DNA of 20,492 bases from Nemertoderma westbladi (GCA_032718475.1 JAUCBJ010004299.1:1-20492), one strand, 5' to 3'; positions 8,941 through 18,105 are shown, counted from the stretch's first letter. Numbers and translations are program-made. Notes: a model not told the origin generated them from the letters alone.

Positions 8941-9448
8941 AATAAAAAGTAATAAGAAGGCCTACCGCTGTCATCATATAGAAACTACAATACTGTATAT
9001 ATATTCAGTACTAACTGTATATATTTATATTTATGGGCCAGTGTTGAGAATTCCAGAATTATACGAATATTAATTATTATCCTACAATAACTGAATAATA
9101 ATTATAGTAGTAGTAATTTTATTGACAGAATATAGGAATAATACCTATATAAACCACCGCAAGGAAGTGCAGGTAATATTAACATTCGCAATACCTTCCC
9201 AAAAGTTAATAATTACAAACTCCGCTGGGAGGACCTGAAAACAGGCCTTTACTTATGCCGTAACCGTATGTATAGTAGCAAAGGCTGAACAGAGGCCTAC
9301 CAGTACTACAGAATAATATTCCAGAATATAATTATTTTATAGCCAATCTCTGACCAACTCCATCGCCAAGGGTTATTGCTTTTATCATAGGCTTCTCCCT
9401 GCATAGATTACACTACATAAATTACAAGGAATATATCGGGGGAGGATG
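8941..9448. other. hAT interior, left of the RTE insertion
   Basis: AT-rich, with no coding similarity that I recognise. It contains two AGGCCTACC segments (near 8958 and 9292). Confidence 0.4.
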
Positions 9449-9457
9449 TGCACGGTA
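9449..9457. repeat. 9-bp target-site duplication (RTE), left copy
   Basis: TGCACGGTA here is repeated exactly at 10087-10095, on the other side of the LINE fragment. Confidence 0.65.
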
Positions 9458-10086
9458 CTACTACTACTACTACTACTAGGATCGGCATGCTGCATTGCAG
9501 CTGCATTTTTAAGAATGCTGTGCCGGCTTATCGACAAAATTGCACCGCCACAACTCCCTATCACCCATGACATTTGCTAGATCATCCGCATCAGTGTCCT
9601 TTAAGATGCGTCTCAAGAAAGTCATGGGCTGTCCACCATGTTTATTCACTCCATGAGGCTGCCAAAGTGGCAGCACTGGCTGGTCCTCACGGCGAAGGCA
9701 ATGTCCTGCAAAGCGGAGGCGATTTTGTTCTAGTGTCAAGCTTGGGGGAACCAATGAGACACCTCCAATGTTATATAGTGTCTGGTTGGAGATGTGTGCA
9801 TTGTACTTGACACAATGAACCCGGTGTAGCATTCTTGTGAATGTGCCATCCAGAGATTTGGTGTCCTCAGCAGTTAGAGCCCAGCATGGACTCCCGTAGA
9901 GGAGTACTGGAACTACTGCTGCTCTAAATAATCGGACCTTAAGTTTCCGATTAATTCTCGGTGACTTCAAAATCCTGGAAAGCCTATTCAAGGCTGCCCA
10001 TGCCTTTCCCTTACGTATTCGAAGGTCCTCACCTGACTTCCGGATCCATGATCCCAGGTAACAGAAGTCATCCACATGCTCAAGTA
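9458..10086 (-). mobile_element. 5'-truncated RTE-like LINE
   Basis: A minus-strand LINE remnant: the last part of the polymerase frame, a 3' UTR of only about 30 bp, and a trinucleotide tail (CTA on the plus strand, about 7 copies, 9458-9479). It is bounded by the 9-bp direct repeat TGCACGGTA. The short 3' UTR, microsatellite tail and 5' truncation are typical of RTE-clade elements. Confidence 0.7.
9509..10086 (-). pseudogene. C-terminal part of an RTE-like reverse transcriptase
   Basis: The frame carries, in order, VDDFCYLGSWIRKSGED, KAWAALNRLSRILKSPRIN, VLLYGSPCWALT, LDGTFTRMLHRVH, LRFAGHCLRRED and MGDRELWR, ending at a stop at 9509. These are the thumb/connection blocks that follow the catalytic YADD region in RTE-type LINE proteins. 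The YADD motif, the palm and the endonuclease are missing because the copy starts inside the YLGSW region. The frame is open over about 190 codons, so the insertion is not very old. The open frame continues a few codons into flanking DNA, which is not part of the element. Confidence 0.8.
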
Positions 10087-10095
10087 TGCACGGTA
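10087..10095. repeat. 9-bp target-site duplication (RTE), right copy
   Basis: TGCACGGTA, identical to 9449-9457. Confidence 0.65.
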
Positions 10096-10175
10096 ATTCA
10101 GTCTTCTGAAGCACGGCCTACTTGCCAGTAACTTTGTATAAGGAGAGTTGACATTATAAGAATCGTTCTAGCTAA

Positions 10176-10180
10176 AACAA
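10176..10180. repeat. 5-bp target-site duplication, left copy (BEL)
   Basis: AACAA directly before the LTR. The same pentamer follows the other LTR at 18642-18646. Five base pairs fits BEL/Pao integration. Confidence 0.85.
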
Positions 10181-10714
10181 TGTGACGGGATCCAGGAGGG
10201 ATCCCGATTTATCCGATGTTTAGTTCACGCGTCCCCGCCGTGTGTAAAGAGTAAAATGAGTTCTGATGTTCGGTGTATATAATGATCAGTCTAATAAGAT
10301 ATAGATATAGGTTGTTGTACACGGAAGGCGGGATACGGTAACTAAAGTCCCGGTCCTTCCCTAGCTAAACTATCTAACTTAACTAGCACCAATACGATAC
10401 TGGGATAACTGACTGATATGATTACTGGTAACTGGTTATATTGCACGGTGGCCTTATTGCTGTACCTAATCGATGCCTTTCCCCCCTCTGATTGGTTGAT
10501 ATCCCTGTTGGCACCCTTTGGAGTGTTTCCCTTCACTCCTTGTGTTCTCTCTCGGTTAGGGGTTTGGCCCCTGACCCTCCATTGTGTGTTTCTCCTTCCC
10601 TTCCCACTTTATTGGGGTAACACGAGGTTGATATTGGTAATCAACCTCGTGCTCCCAATATTGCTTAATGGCTCACTCTATGGGTTTGTGTTAGCGGAAT
10701 TGGATAAGCTAACA
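10181..10714 (-). repeat. 3' LTR of the BEL/Pao element (534 bp)
   Basis: In element sense it begins TGTTAGC and ends GTCACA, the expected TG...CA ends. It contains terminal hairpins (10186-10206 and 10689-10714) and a large internal stem (10621-10651). An AATAAA lies at 10608-10613 and a TATA-like ATTATATAC near 10275-10283, both in minus sense; their use is not established. Confidence 0.92.
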
Positions 10715-10723
10715 CTCCCCCCC
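10715..10723 (-). promoter_or_regulatory. polypurine tract of the BEL/Pao element
   Basis: In element sense GGGGGGGAG abuts the 3' LTR start (TGTT). This is the position expected for the plus-strand priming polypurine tract. Confidence 0.8.
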
Positions 10724-10752
10724 ATGCTATCTTCCCGGTAAGAAGATAGCAT
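10724..10752. repeat. perfect 10-bp hairpin next to the polypurine tract
   Basis: ATGCTATCTT (10724-10733) pairs with AAGATAGCAT (10743-10752) across a 9-nt loop, starting at the base after the polypurine tract. Confidence 0.85.
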
Positions 10753-10889
10753 CCAACTAAAGTGCGCTACAATTCCGCTGGAACTCGATCTATTATCGGG
10801 TGTGGGGTGGGGTTATTTTCTTGGAGTCGGCTTTCCAGGCTGCTCCCTATGGGTATGATCTCACTACCCTCTGGCGTCTCGTGTCGGGC

Positions 10890-11335
10890 CGATCGTGCGC
10901 TTCTCTCACACAATTTTTGTTTCCCCAACACTCTCGCCACTCTAACTTCGCTCTCTAACTCAACTCGCTCTCTCCCCACTCTTACACTCTCCCCACACCT
11001 GAATCGCACTCTAACTTCTCGCCAACAGCTCTTCTCACTATCTCATCTCTACTCTCTGCTACTCCCTAAGGCCCTAATCTCTAATGCTACCCCTGTGCTA
11101 TCATACTATCTACCTTATCTAAGGTCTAACTTGCTAACTATCTAACTTCTCTAACTCTAACTAACTCCTAACTCTACTAACTCTACTCTACTCTCTGCTA
11201 ACTCTTACTACTTCTAGCTCTAACTAAAAGCCTCTAACTTTCTACTAACTCTAACTAGAACTCTCTAACTTTCTGCTAAGTCTACTAACTATTTTCTAAC
11301 TCTGACTAAAATCCTCCAACTAACTCTATCTCTAT
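10890..11335 (-). repeat. purine-rich (element sense) low-complexity 3' region
   Basis: On the plus strand this is almost all C, T and A, with reiterated CTCTAACT, ACTAACTCT and CTACT words. In element sense it is a purine-rich stretch of AGTTAG-like words between the minisatellite and the polypurine tract. No coding potential. Confidence 0.7.
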
Positions 11336-11848
11336 CTACGTGGCGCTAACGGTGCCCACAACCACAACCGGTACTACGTACCCTCTTACTAACTCTATCT
11401 CCATCTACGTGGCGCTAACGGTGCCCACAACCACTCTACTACTAACTCTAACTAAAACCCTCTATCTACGTGGCGCTAACGGTGCCCACAACCACTCTAC
11501 TACTAACTCTAACTAAAACCCTCTATCTACGTGGCGCTAACGGTGCCCACAACCACAACCGGTACTACGTACCCTCTTACTAACTCTACCTCCATCTACG
11601 TGGCGCTAACGGTGCCCACAACCACTCCCTGCTGCTACTTTCTACGTGGCGCTTCCAGTGCCCACAACCCCTCTCTTACTACTTTCTACGTGGCGCTACC
11701 GGTGCCCACAACCACTCCACTACTACTACTTTCTACGTGGCGCTTCCGGTGCCCACAACCCCCCTCTTACTACTTTCTACGTGGCGCTTCCGGTGCCCAC
11801 AACCCCTCTCTTACTACTTTCTACGTGGCGCTTCCGGTGCCCACAACC
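11336..11848 (-). repeat. minisatellite, 10 copies of a conserved 28-bp core
   Basis: The core CTACGTGGCGCT, then a 2-nt variable site (AA, TC or AC), then CGGTGCCCACAACC, with one C-to-A change in copy 6. It starts at 11336, 11405, 11466, 11527, 11596, 11642, 11686, 11733, 11777 and 11821. Spacing falls from 61-69 bp for the early copies to 44-47 bp for the later ones, while the core stays nearly invariant. It lies between the gag-protease stop and the 3' LTR. Apparent WRxRCPQP-type open frames on the plus strand are by-products. Confidence 0.93.
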
Positions 11849-11989
11849 TCTCTACCACTGCTACTTTCTACTAACTATTATTTTAATTATTTATTATTGT
11901 TTATTTAAATTAAATAATTATTTTGTGGGAAGGGCGTCTCGCCCTCATTCCCACCCCCCTCAGTCCAAAATATTGGACGACTAAACCTC

Positions 11990-14058
11990 TTAACTAGGGC
12001 GATTCTTCCAACAGGCACTCTCCCACTGCTGCTCTTGTAGGTCCTGTAGGATTCGCCGCACTCTCATCGCCAATTCCATCTCACCAGGAATTGGTTCTCC
12101 CTCTTCTGCCACCCTGAAATCGGGTCTCTCCGCCGCCTTCTTAACTAGCTCATCTCCTGGCATCAAAATGCCACCTCTCTCCTTGTTGTCTCCCGCCGGC
12201 AGAATGAATAGAAAGTGAAAGAACAGGCAGAACAGAAGGTAGAATAATAGTCCTATCCCTTTCCATCCTGCCTTCCTTCTCGACTTCCCCCTTGTCGGTA
12301 TGCCTCCAAACCGGACCTGCGTCTCTTCCGGACACTCCTCTGGACACTCCCCCGGAGTGTTGTCCTCCGGACACCTCGCCGTCCGCTCCGCTCCATCTCC
12401 ATACCGATGCTTGCTGGGAAACCTACTCTCCTCTGCCCACTTTCTTACCGTCACCTCCCTATTTGGCTCTACTATCTCTTGTATCTCCTCTACTTCCTCT
12501 GCGTCTTCGATGCCTGGTATCATGCACCCAGATGTCTCTGTCACACTGCATGGGATGTTGGTTTTAACTGGGCCGCTAAGCGTCCATCCGAACGGCGTGA
12601 GGATCGCCGTCGGGTCCCGCTGCCTGTCTTCGCCGAAGACCGTCTTCGTTCTCTCGTGGGCCGTCGGGCAGTCCATCCCTACTATAATGGACACCTTCCT
12701 AACGTCCACCTTTGGTATTGAGAAATCGATACCGTCCAGGAATCTATATTGCTCGACCTCAATGTTGGTTGGTCGCCTGGCGTTGATGTTTATCGATTTG
12801 ATGATGTGGATGGGGTCGATCGTCGCCCCATAGTCGCATCCCGGTGCAATCGCTGCTATCCTGCACCGCCCCGTCCTCGTCTCCAGGACCTCATCTTTAC
12901 TCGAGACGGTAGTTACCGCCATTCTGTTCGGCCTCGTCTTTAGCCCTATCTCTTCGGCCACCCAGTTCTCCACCAGCGTGAAGGCTGCTCCGCTGTCGAC
13001 CAGCATTAATGTCGTTACTGATCGACCGCCCTCTCCTGATATCTTTACTGGTACTACCCCGAGTAGTACTTTTCTCTTCTTCTCCTCTTCTATAGTGCTT
13101 GTGGCCATTGCCTGGCCTCCAGTCTCGGACTCTCTGACTGCTGTTTCTCTACACTCTCCGTATCTGTGTCCCTCTACCACACATCGATGACATAGTCCGT
13201 TTGCGTCTGTGTAGGCTATACGATCTTGTTTGGGCAACGCTTGCCAGTGCTTACAACTCCTGGTCTTATGTGTTCCGTCCCGATGTAATTGACATTCGAA
13301 TCCTGGATTATAGCGTTCCCTGTATAGTCCCTCACGTATCGCGCGTAGGTTTATATGTACCGATTTAGTGTTTTGGTTGTCTGTATTCGGCCTACTGGGT
13401 ACATTGGGATTATGTTTATTTATGGTGTTATTTTCTTTCTGTCCCTGCCACGGTGTGGCCCTACTCCCAGCTAACTGTGGACTAGCAGTCCCCTGTGTGG
13501 CCGCATGTGGTAGTGATTGTCCTACTCTCGGGAATGGATCTGCAGGATCGTGTTCGGGTTTATGGCTTGTCCCCAAACTGTCCTCGCTATAGACTGGGTC
13601 TGTTATTAATTCGGCTTCATAGTTGAGGAAGCTCGACATCTCTTCTAAGCCCGGTTCCGCACCCTTCTTTTCCCGTGTGGAGAAAGCGATTTTCCTCCAC
13701 TTCCTTCGTAACCAGACCGGCAGTGCCTGCGCTATCGTGGTGATGTTGTTAGACGCGTTGAGTTCGTATGGTGCGTCTAGCGTCTTTAACACGATTAACG
13801 CCTTCTCGACCTTGTTTGCAAAGGTCCTTATGCTAACAGGATTGTCCTGTAGGCCATCCGATGTTATGCCTCTCAGGGTTTGCCGGATGATCTTGGCCGG
13901 GTGCCCGTATTCCCTATCTAGCACCCGCCATGCTGTCGTGAAGCCGCCCTCGATGCCCTGGTATTGCCTCACGATGTCGTATGCTGGGCCTCCTGTATAT
14001 ACTTGCAGATATTTTAGGCACTCCGCCTGCGTCAAGTTCTTACTTAATATTTCGTTAC
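11990..14058 (-). CDS. BEL/Pao Gag-protease, C-terminal part
   Basis: The continuous frame runs 14098-11990, but its first 13 codons or so are MITE sequence, so the real coding begins at about 14058. Numbering from 14098: capsid-like region with ECLKYLQVYTGGPAYDIVR and LDREYGHP (about 14-200, DUF1759 type); zinc knuckle CHRCVVEGHRYGEC (303-316, C-x2-C-x4-H-x4-C); retropepsin-type active site LVDSGA (D368), flap/second-half motif IIVGMDCP (471-478), and PTAILTPFGWTLSGP (496-510), the typical DUF1758 ending just before RT in BEL elements. After that come an acidic stretch, a Cys/Pro/Glu-rich stretch and a strongly hydrophobic segment (about 613-634). Reverse transcriptase should begin near 540-560 but does not. 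The protein should process Gag in virus-like particles; activity is unproved. Confidence 0.88.
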
Positions 14059-14060
14059 TA
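14059..14060. repeat. TA target duplication of the MITE, left copy
   Basis: TA before the CCCAGTG end. The other copy is at 14989-14990. Removing the element with one TA brings the two gag frames into register. Confidence 0.8.
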
Positions 14061-14988
14061 CCCAGTGAAAAGTGCGCAAGCGTATCGCAAGCGTGCAACG
14101 CAGGCGTATCTCATGTGATTCCCAAGAGTTATGGCCCGACCTTTACGCAAGCGACCTACTTGCGTTAAGCCGCATAGATATCGCAACAACTTGCGTTAAG
14201 TCACATAAATATCGCAACAACTTGCGTCCAGTCACATAAAACACACATGCGATTCACTTGCGACTTTCAAGCGTGATGACGCATAAATATCACAAAAATC
14301 TACCGGTTGTGATTTTTGTGTAATATATTGAGACCTTTGTGACAGAAAATATGATACAGTAGTTGATTATTCCACTACTGTTTGATACTATGGGCTTCCA
14401 TATCATCTGCCTACTGTACTTACAGTACCTTACATTACATTACATTACAATCTCTAGACATAGAATATTAGACATACGGTATGAATCAATACTAGAAATG
14501 GTTGTTAATATACAGGATAATACAAATAGATTAGAATAACCATGACACATTTTTAACTATTCCCTATAATTTTCAATTCTATAAAATATATTAATATAAT
14601 CACTGAATTCGACAGCCATATTAGATAATTCATATTCATCAATTTTATATTTTAAAACTATTTATTTATTGATAGGCAACTTTATTTTAATTAATAATCT
14701 TGAGTGTAATTAAAACCATGCGATTCACATGGGAATTAACGCATGATATTCTCATTGTGTAAAACATGCGTAAAATAAGTGTTAAATGAGGTGTGATTCG
14801 CATGCGATTTTCATGCACGGAATCACATGCGTAAAATAAGTTGTGAATCGCATGCGTGGAATCGCTTCCCTATTTTACATGTGAATCACATGCGAATCAC
14901 AAGAGTTTTATCGCTATTTATTGACCCGCAATTAAAACGCATGTCGCATTAAAATCACTTGCGATACGCATGCGCATTTTTCACTGGG
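14061..14988. mobile_element. 928-bp MITE (TA target; Tc1/mariner-like) inside gag
   Basis: Terminal inverted repeats of 31 bp (14061-14091 and 14958-14988) begin CCCAGTGAAAA and share GCGTATCGCAAG, with 2 mismatches. The target duplication is TA. The interior is AT-rich with no coding frame, so the element depends on another transposase. Next to the left end are three tandem 31-bp-type units starting CTTGCGTTAAG or CTTGCGTCCAG (14159-14240), and to the right are many GCATGCGATTCAC-like words (14785-14910). A hairpin CACAAAAATC / GATTTTTGTG lies near 14290-14320. The superfamily is inferred from the TA target and the CAGTG ends only. Confidence 0.85.
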
Positions 14989-14990
14989 TA

Positions 14991-16298
14991 TACATGCGCC
15001 GAAACTGTAGATATTCTTCCGGCCTACTCCCATCGAATTTAAATGGTTCCACAGGTGGTAACTCGATCCTAGTTTTTAACGCATCGATTAATGTGGCCAT
15101 CCCCATCGCCTGCGCTTCCAATGGGTTCGATGGATGTTGTATAGTTTCTCTTGCTGGGTACGGTCCGTTCACCCTATCTGCTGTTGACTTTGCTTGTTGC
15201 GTCGGGTATATCATTGTGGGTAACGGCCCCCTCCATATTTCCGTGTCGCACGATCTGCTCTCGTCCAAGGGGTTCGATGTTCTCGCTCCTATTGGGGTAT
15301 ATTGTTGATATTGTGATGGGGGAATGTCACCCTGTCCCCCTCCCACCGGTATGTTTGGTACTGGGGTTGATGTTAATATATTGGGGCCCATACATCTATC
15401 TGCAATAATTCCCCCCTCCCCTGGATATATGTTGTGTCCCTGGAAATTATAGTCATGCTGCTGTACCGGTACCGATATAGGCCTATTCACTTCTTGCCTA
15501 CCTACCGGTATGTACTCCGCGACTTCCGGGTTTAATCCCGTCGTCCGCGCTACCCTATCGCCTACTCTATCTCTCCCAGCATGGCCTATAATAGTATGTG
15601 CAGTAAGGCCTACAGTATGTCCTGCAGTCTGCATGTGCCCTTCCGAATCGAAGTTTATTCTTCGCGAATCTCGAATCTCCCCGCGACTACCGTACTCTCG
15701 ATCGGCAGCTATATCACGTCGGGAAGTTTCCCTTCGATCCCCTATCCTGCTCTCGTCTTCGTATCGGTACATCCTGTACCCCTCTCTTGGCGTGCGGTGC
15801 GTTTCTCCGGGGCGACGGCAATCTCCCGAAGTTCGACCCCACTGACTCCCTACCTCCATCTCTACTATCGACGGCTCGCTATCCGTCCTCGCTCTCCGGT
15901 TGCTCCTAGCAACGACTCTTCTATTATCTTCCCTTCTTCTCTCTTCGACCTCTCGGTTAAACTCTGCTAATCTTCTTCTATCTTCGACCTCTCTATTATA
16001 CTCTACTAATCTTCTCCTATCTTCGACCTCTCTATTAAACTCTACTAATCTTCTCTCTTCTGACTGGGCTCGACGTTCCGTCGCCCGCCCTCTCGCGACG
16101 TCAACCTGTCTCTCTCTGCTCGATCGCACGCCGCTGGGGATACTCGCAATCCCCCTATTACTCTCCGTCGCCGGGTGTTGCGGTTTACCTAATTCGGCCC
16201 GCGCATTATCCGCTGACGCCTGTGGGACACTCTCTGCCCCCCCTCTCTCGCTACTAATCTCTCGTGGTGGGGCGCCCGTAGCCCCCCCCCCCCCCCCC
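14991..16298 (-). CDS. BEL/Pao Gag, middle part with coiled-coil repeats
   Basis: An open frame on the minus strand from the 17-nt C run (G in element sense) to the MITE. There is no ATG at its beginning: it continues the upstream Gag frame after a one-base slip in that run. Early residues repeat the GGWGGG-ATGAPP motif. At 15935-16051 three 13-residue units of RLVEFNREVEDRR type form a charged coiled coil. A Tyr/Pro/Gly-rich region follows. At the end is LKTRIELPPVEPFKFDGSRP, the start of the BEL capsid-like domain, which normally reads LPKLxLPxFxGD. The MITE interrupts the frame a few residues later. Confidence 0.8.
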
Positions 16299-16790
16299 AC
16301 CCGCCACTTCTAACTTCACTATCTCTTACTACAATTCTGCGTCCCTCTTGTCGGACATTTTCTACCCCCCTTCTCTCGCCACTAACCTTCCGTGGTGGGG
16401 CGCCCGTAGCCCCCCCCCACCCGCCACTTCTAACTTCACTACCTCTTACTACACTTCTACACCCCTCTTGTGGGGCATTCTCTGCCCCCCCTCTCTCGCC
16501 GCTAATCTCATGTGGTGGGGCGCCCGTAGCCCCCCCCCCCCACCCGCCACATCTAACTTCAATATCTCTTACTTCGTCTCTACACCCCTCTCTAGTCGAC
16601 ACACTGTCTCTACTGCGGCCGGGTCTATTCACCCCCGCCTCTCTCTCTACTACTGCGTGGCCTACCAGGCCCACCTCGGGTTGGCTCAACCGCGCCACTT
16701 CCTGCCTACTAACTACGTGGCCTACCAGGCCGCCGTCTGCCGGGCTATACACGTCTGACGCGTTCACATTAATAGCACCATTCCCAATAT
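16189..16790 (-). CDS. BEL/Pao Gag, Gly-rich tandem-repeat part
   Basis: Open from a TAA near 16806 with no ATG. It contains VNASDVYSPADGGLVGHVV, then three repeats with SEVRSGGWGG and ATGAPP. It is in the correct frame only up to the G-run at 16282-16298, after which the residues (LRAPHHERL onward) are out of frame. I regard it as the segment between the Asn-rich Gag part and the coiled-coil part of one original gene, offset by one base from each neighbour. Confidence 0.65.
16221..16588 (-). repeat. three tandem gag repeats, 111 bp plus a variable C run
   Basis: Units begin at 16221, 16349 and 16469. Each is 111 bp plus a C run: 17 C (16282-16298), 9 C (16410-16418) and 12 C (16530-16541). 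With 9 or 12 C the unit keeps the reading frame; with 17 it does not. Confidence 0.85.
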
Positions 16791-16805
16791 TATTTGTTAA
16801 ATCAA

Positions 16806-17870
16806 TTAATTATTAGAACCATTAGAATTTGAAACGGGATTATTATTTAAATTATTTTGTGTATTTAGATTTAAACTATTTGAATTATTTTGATTATTCT
16901 GAATATTTGAATTAATATTATTATTTGAATTTAAACTTAAATTACTACTACCGGGTAAAATATTTCCTGTAATAAAGGGATTAGGGTTATTTACTACGGT
17001 ACTATTAATACCAATATTTCCTAACGCACTACTACTACCCCCCTCGCCCGTACGGTTACTGTACGTACTGTACGTGTACCGCACGCTCTGTTCTCTTGCC
17101 TCACGCTCTTCGCGTTCACTCTCTCGCTCCTTCCTTCCCCTCAGTCGCCACTCTAATTCTTCAATTTTTAATTTATATGCAGCCAGATTTATCTCCTGCA
17201 CCCTTCTTTCTTTTGCGGAGGATGTAGCAGACTTATCGGTTGCGACGGACTCCCGCCGCCCCTCCGTCCTACCAACTTTCCCCCGCTTTCCGGGGTCCTC
17301 GCTGACCGACGAGACCGAATCCTCGGAGCTAACCTCGGATTCGCCCTCGTGCGGTCCCGCCCAACCCACTAACTTAACTTCCCTGGCATCGACTAAGTAT
17401 GGCCCTATGTACACTACACCAGGCCCCATACCCCTACGTTCCCATAGCCCAAACAGTTCGATGGCAACCCCTCTCGCTCTCTCGCTGGCTAGTTCTCCCT
17501 GGCCAGAACGCACTAGGTAATCAAAGTATCTGTTCGACTCACCTAGTCGTCTCCTCAACTTCACCTGGTCTATCTCAGCCCCTCCTCTAGCTTCCTTCAG
17601 TTGTTCCCGGGTCGCGGCGTAGGCTCGTCGAAGTCGATCAGAAACCCCGACATCCTCGTCGCCGACCTCTCCTCCATCTCTCCGGGTTCGGCGTCGTACC
17701 GGCGGCCCCACCGTTGCCGTTCCGGTGGGCCGTCCGTCGCCCTCGGTCTGTGGCTGACCGGCGACATCGGTACGTCGACCCTCGCTCCGCGTCGACTCGT
17801 CTTTCTCCTCTCCCGTCTCACTCTCTCCTCTACTCGACTCGCTCTCTCGCTCGTAGACGACCCCCCACAT
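16806..17870 (-). CDS. BEL/Pao Gag, N-terminal part (coiled coil, Asn-rich tail)
   Basis: A 354-codon frame, with an ATG at 17870. From about residue 80 it has a helical region (LRRAYAATREQLKEAR, LRRRLGESNRYFDYLV), then a compact region with GVVYIGPYLVDAREVKLVGW, a Ser/acidic region, a basic coiled coil (YKLKIEELEWRLRGRKERES), and an Asn/Ser-rich low-complexity tail from about 290 to the end. The ATG lies inside the overlapping upstream frame and next to a C6 run (17861-17866), so it is probably not the original gag start. Function: structural Gag, inferred from position only. I do not recognise a named domain. Confidence 0.7.
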   Translation of the reverse strand: MWGVVYERESESSRGESETGEEKDESTRSEGRRTDVAGQPQTEGDGRPTGTATVGPPVRRRTRRDGGEVGDEDVGVSDRLRRAYAATREQLKEARGGAEIDQVKLRRRLGESNRYFDYLVRSGQGELASERARGVAIELFGLWERRGMGPGVVYIGPYLVDAREVKLVGWAGPHEGESEVSSEDSVSSVSEDPGKRGKVGRTEGRRESVATDKSATSSAKERRVQEINLAAYKLKIEELEWRLRGRKERESEREEREAREQSVRYTYSTYSNRTGEGGSSSALGNIGINSTVVNNPNPFITGNILPGSSNLSLNSNNNINSNIQNNQNNSNSLNLNTQNNLNNNPVSNSNGSNN

Positions 17871-18036
17871 CTTGGTTCGCCGGGTTGCTCGTTATCGACG
17901 TGGCGTCAACCGGCGTCGACGTGGTCGACGTAGCATCGACCGGCGTCGTGGGTTCGTATCGTCTCGCCGTGGCCTCGCGGATCGTTAGATCGTCGTCCGG
18001 GGTCCGCGGCGGTGTCGTTCCTCTCTCTCGACTCAT
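17830..18036 (-). CDS. BEL/Pao Gag, probable original N-terminus
   Basis: Begins at the first ATG (18036) after the 5' LTR, 70 nt inside the element: MSRERGTTPPRTPDDDLTIR, then a Thr/Ser/Pro-rich stretch with a repeated TPVDATS. At the G6 run (17861-17866) the frame must shift by one base to join the longer Gag frame. Without the shift it stops at 17830. Confidence 0.55.
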   Translation of the reverse strand: MSRERGTTPPRTPDDDLTIREATARRYEPTTPVDATSTTSTPVDATSITSNPANQDVGGRLRARERVE

Positions 18037-18105
18037 CTTCGTCTTTAGTGATTGGTGGCTGGTGGTTATTGAGTTTATCCAGGGCAGCAGCACGGATTTA
18101 GTTAC
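18037..18105 (-). other. BEL/Pao 5' leader
   Basis: This 69-bp leader should hold the tRNA primer-binding site. No TGG-initial site lies directly next to the LTR; the nearest is TGGATAAACTC (18071-18081), 24 nt inside. I cannot assign the primer tRNA. Confidence 0.4.

Noticed and set aside
10342-10536. 64-codon frame present twice (also 18267-18461)
   Set aside because: It lies in both LTRs and has no recognisable motif; duplication follows from the LTRs, not from selection on a protein.
11336-11848. CRISPR-like array (28-bp repeats with variable spacers)
   Set aside because: The genome is eukaryotic, spacers are themselves similar to one another and uneven in length, and there are no cas genes.
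11531-11984. Plus-strand frames with repeated WRFRCPQP-like units
   Set aside because: They are translations of the minisatellite, antisense to the BEL element, with no start context or similarity.
12292-14168. Several plus-strand frames of 64-181 codons
   Set aside because: They are antisense shadows of the Gag-protease gene, whose minus-strand frame has recognisable motifs.
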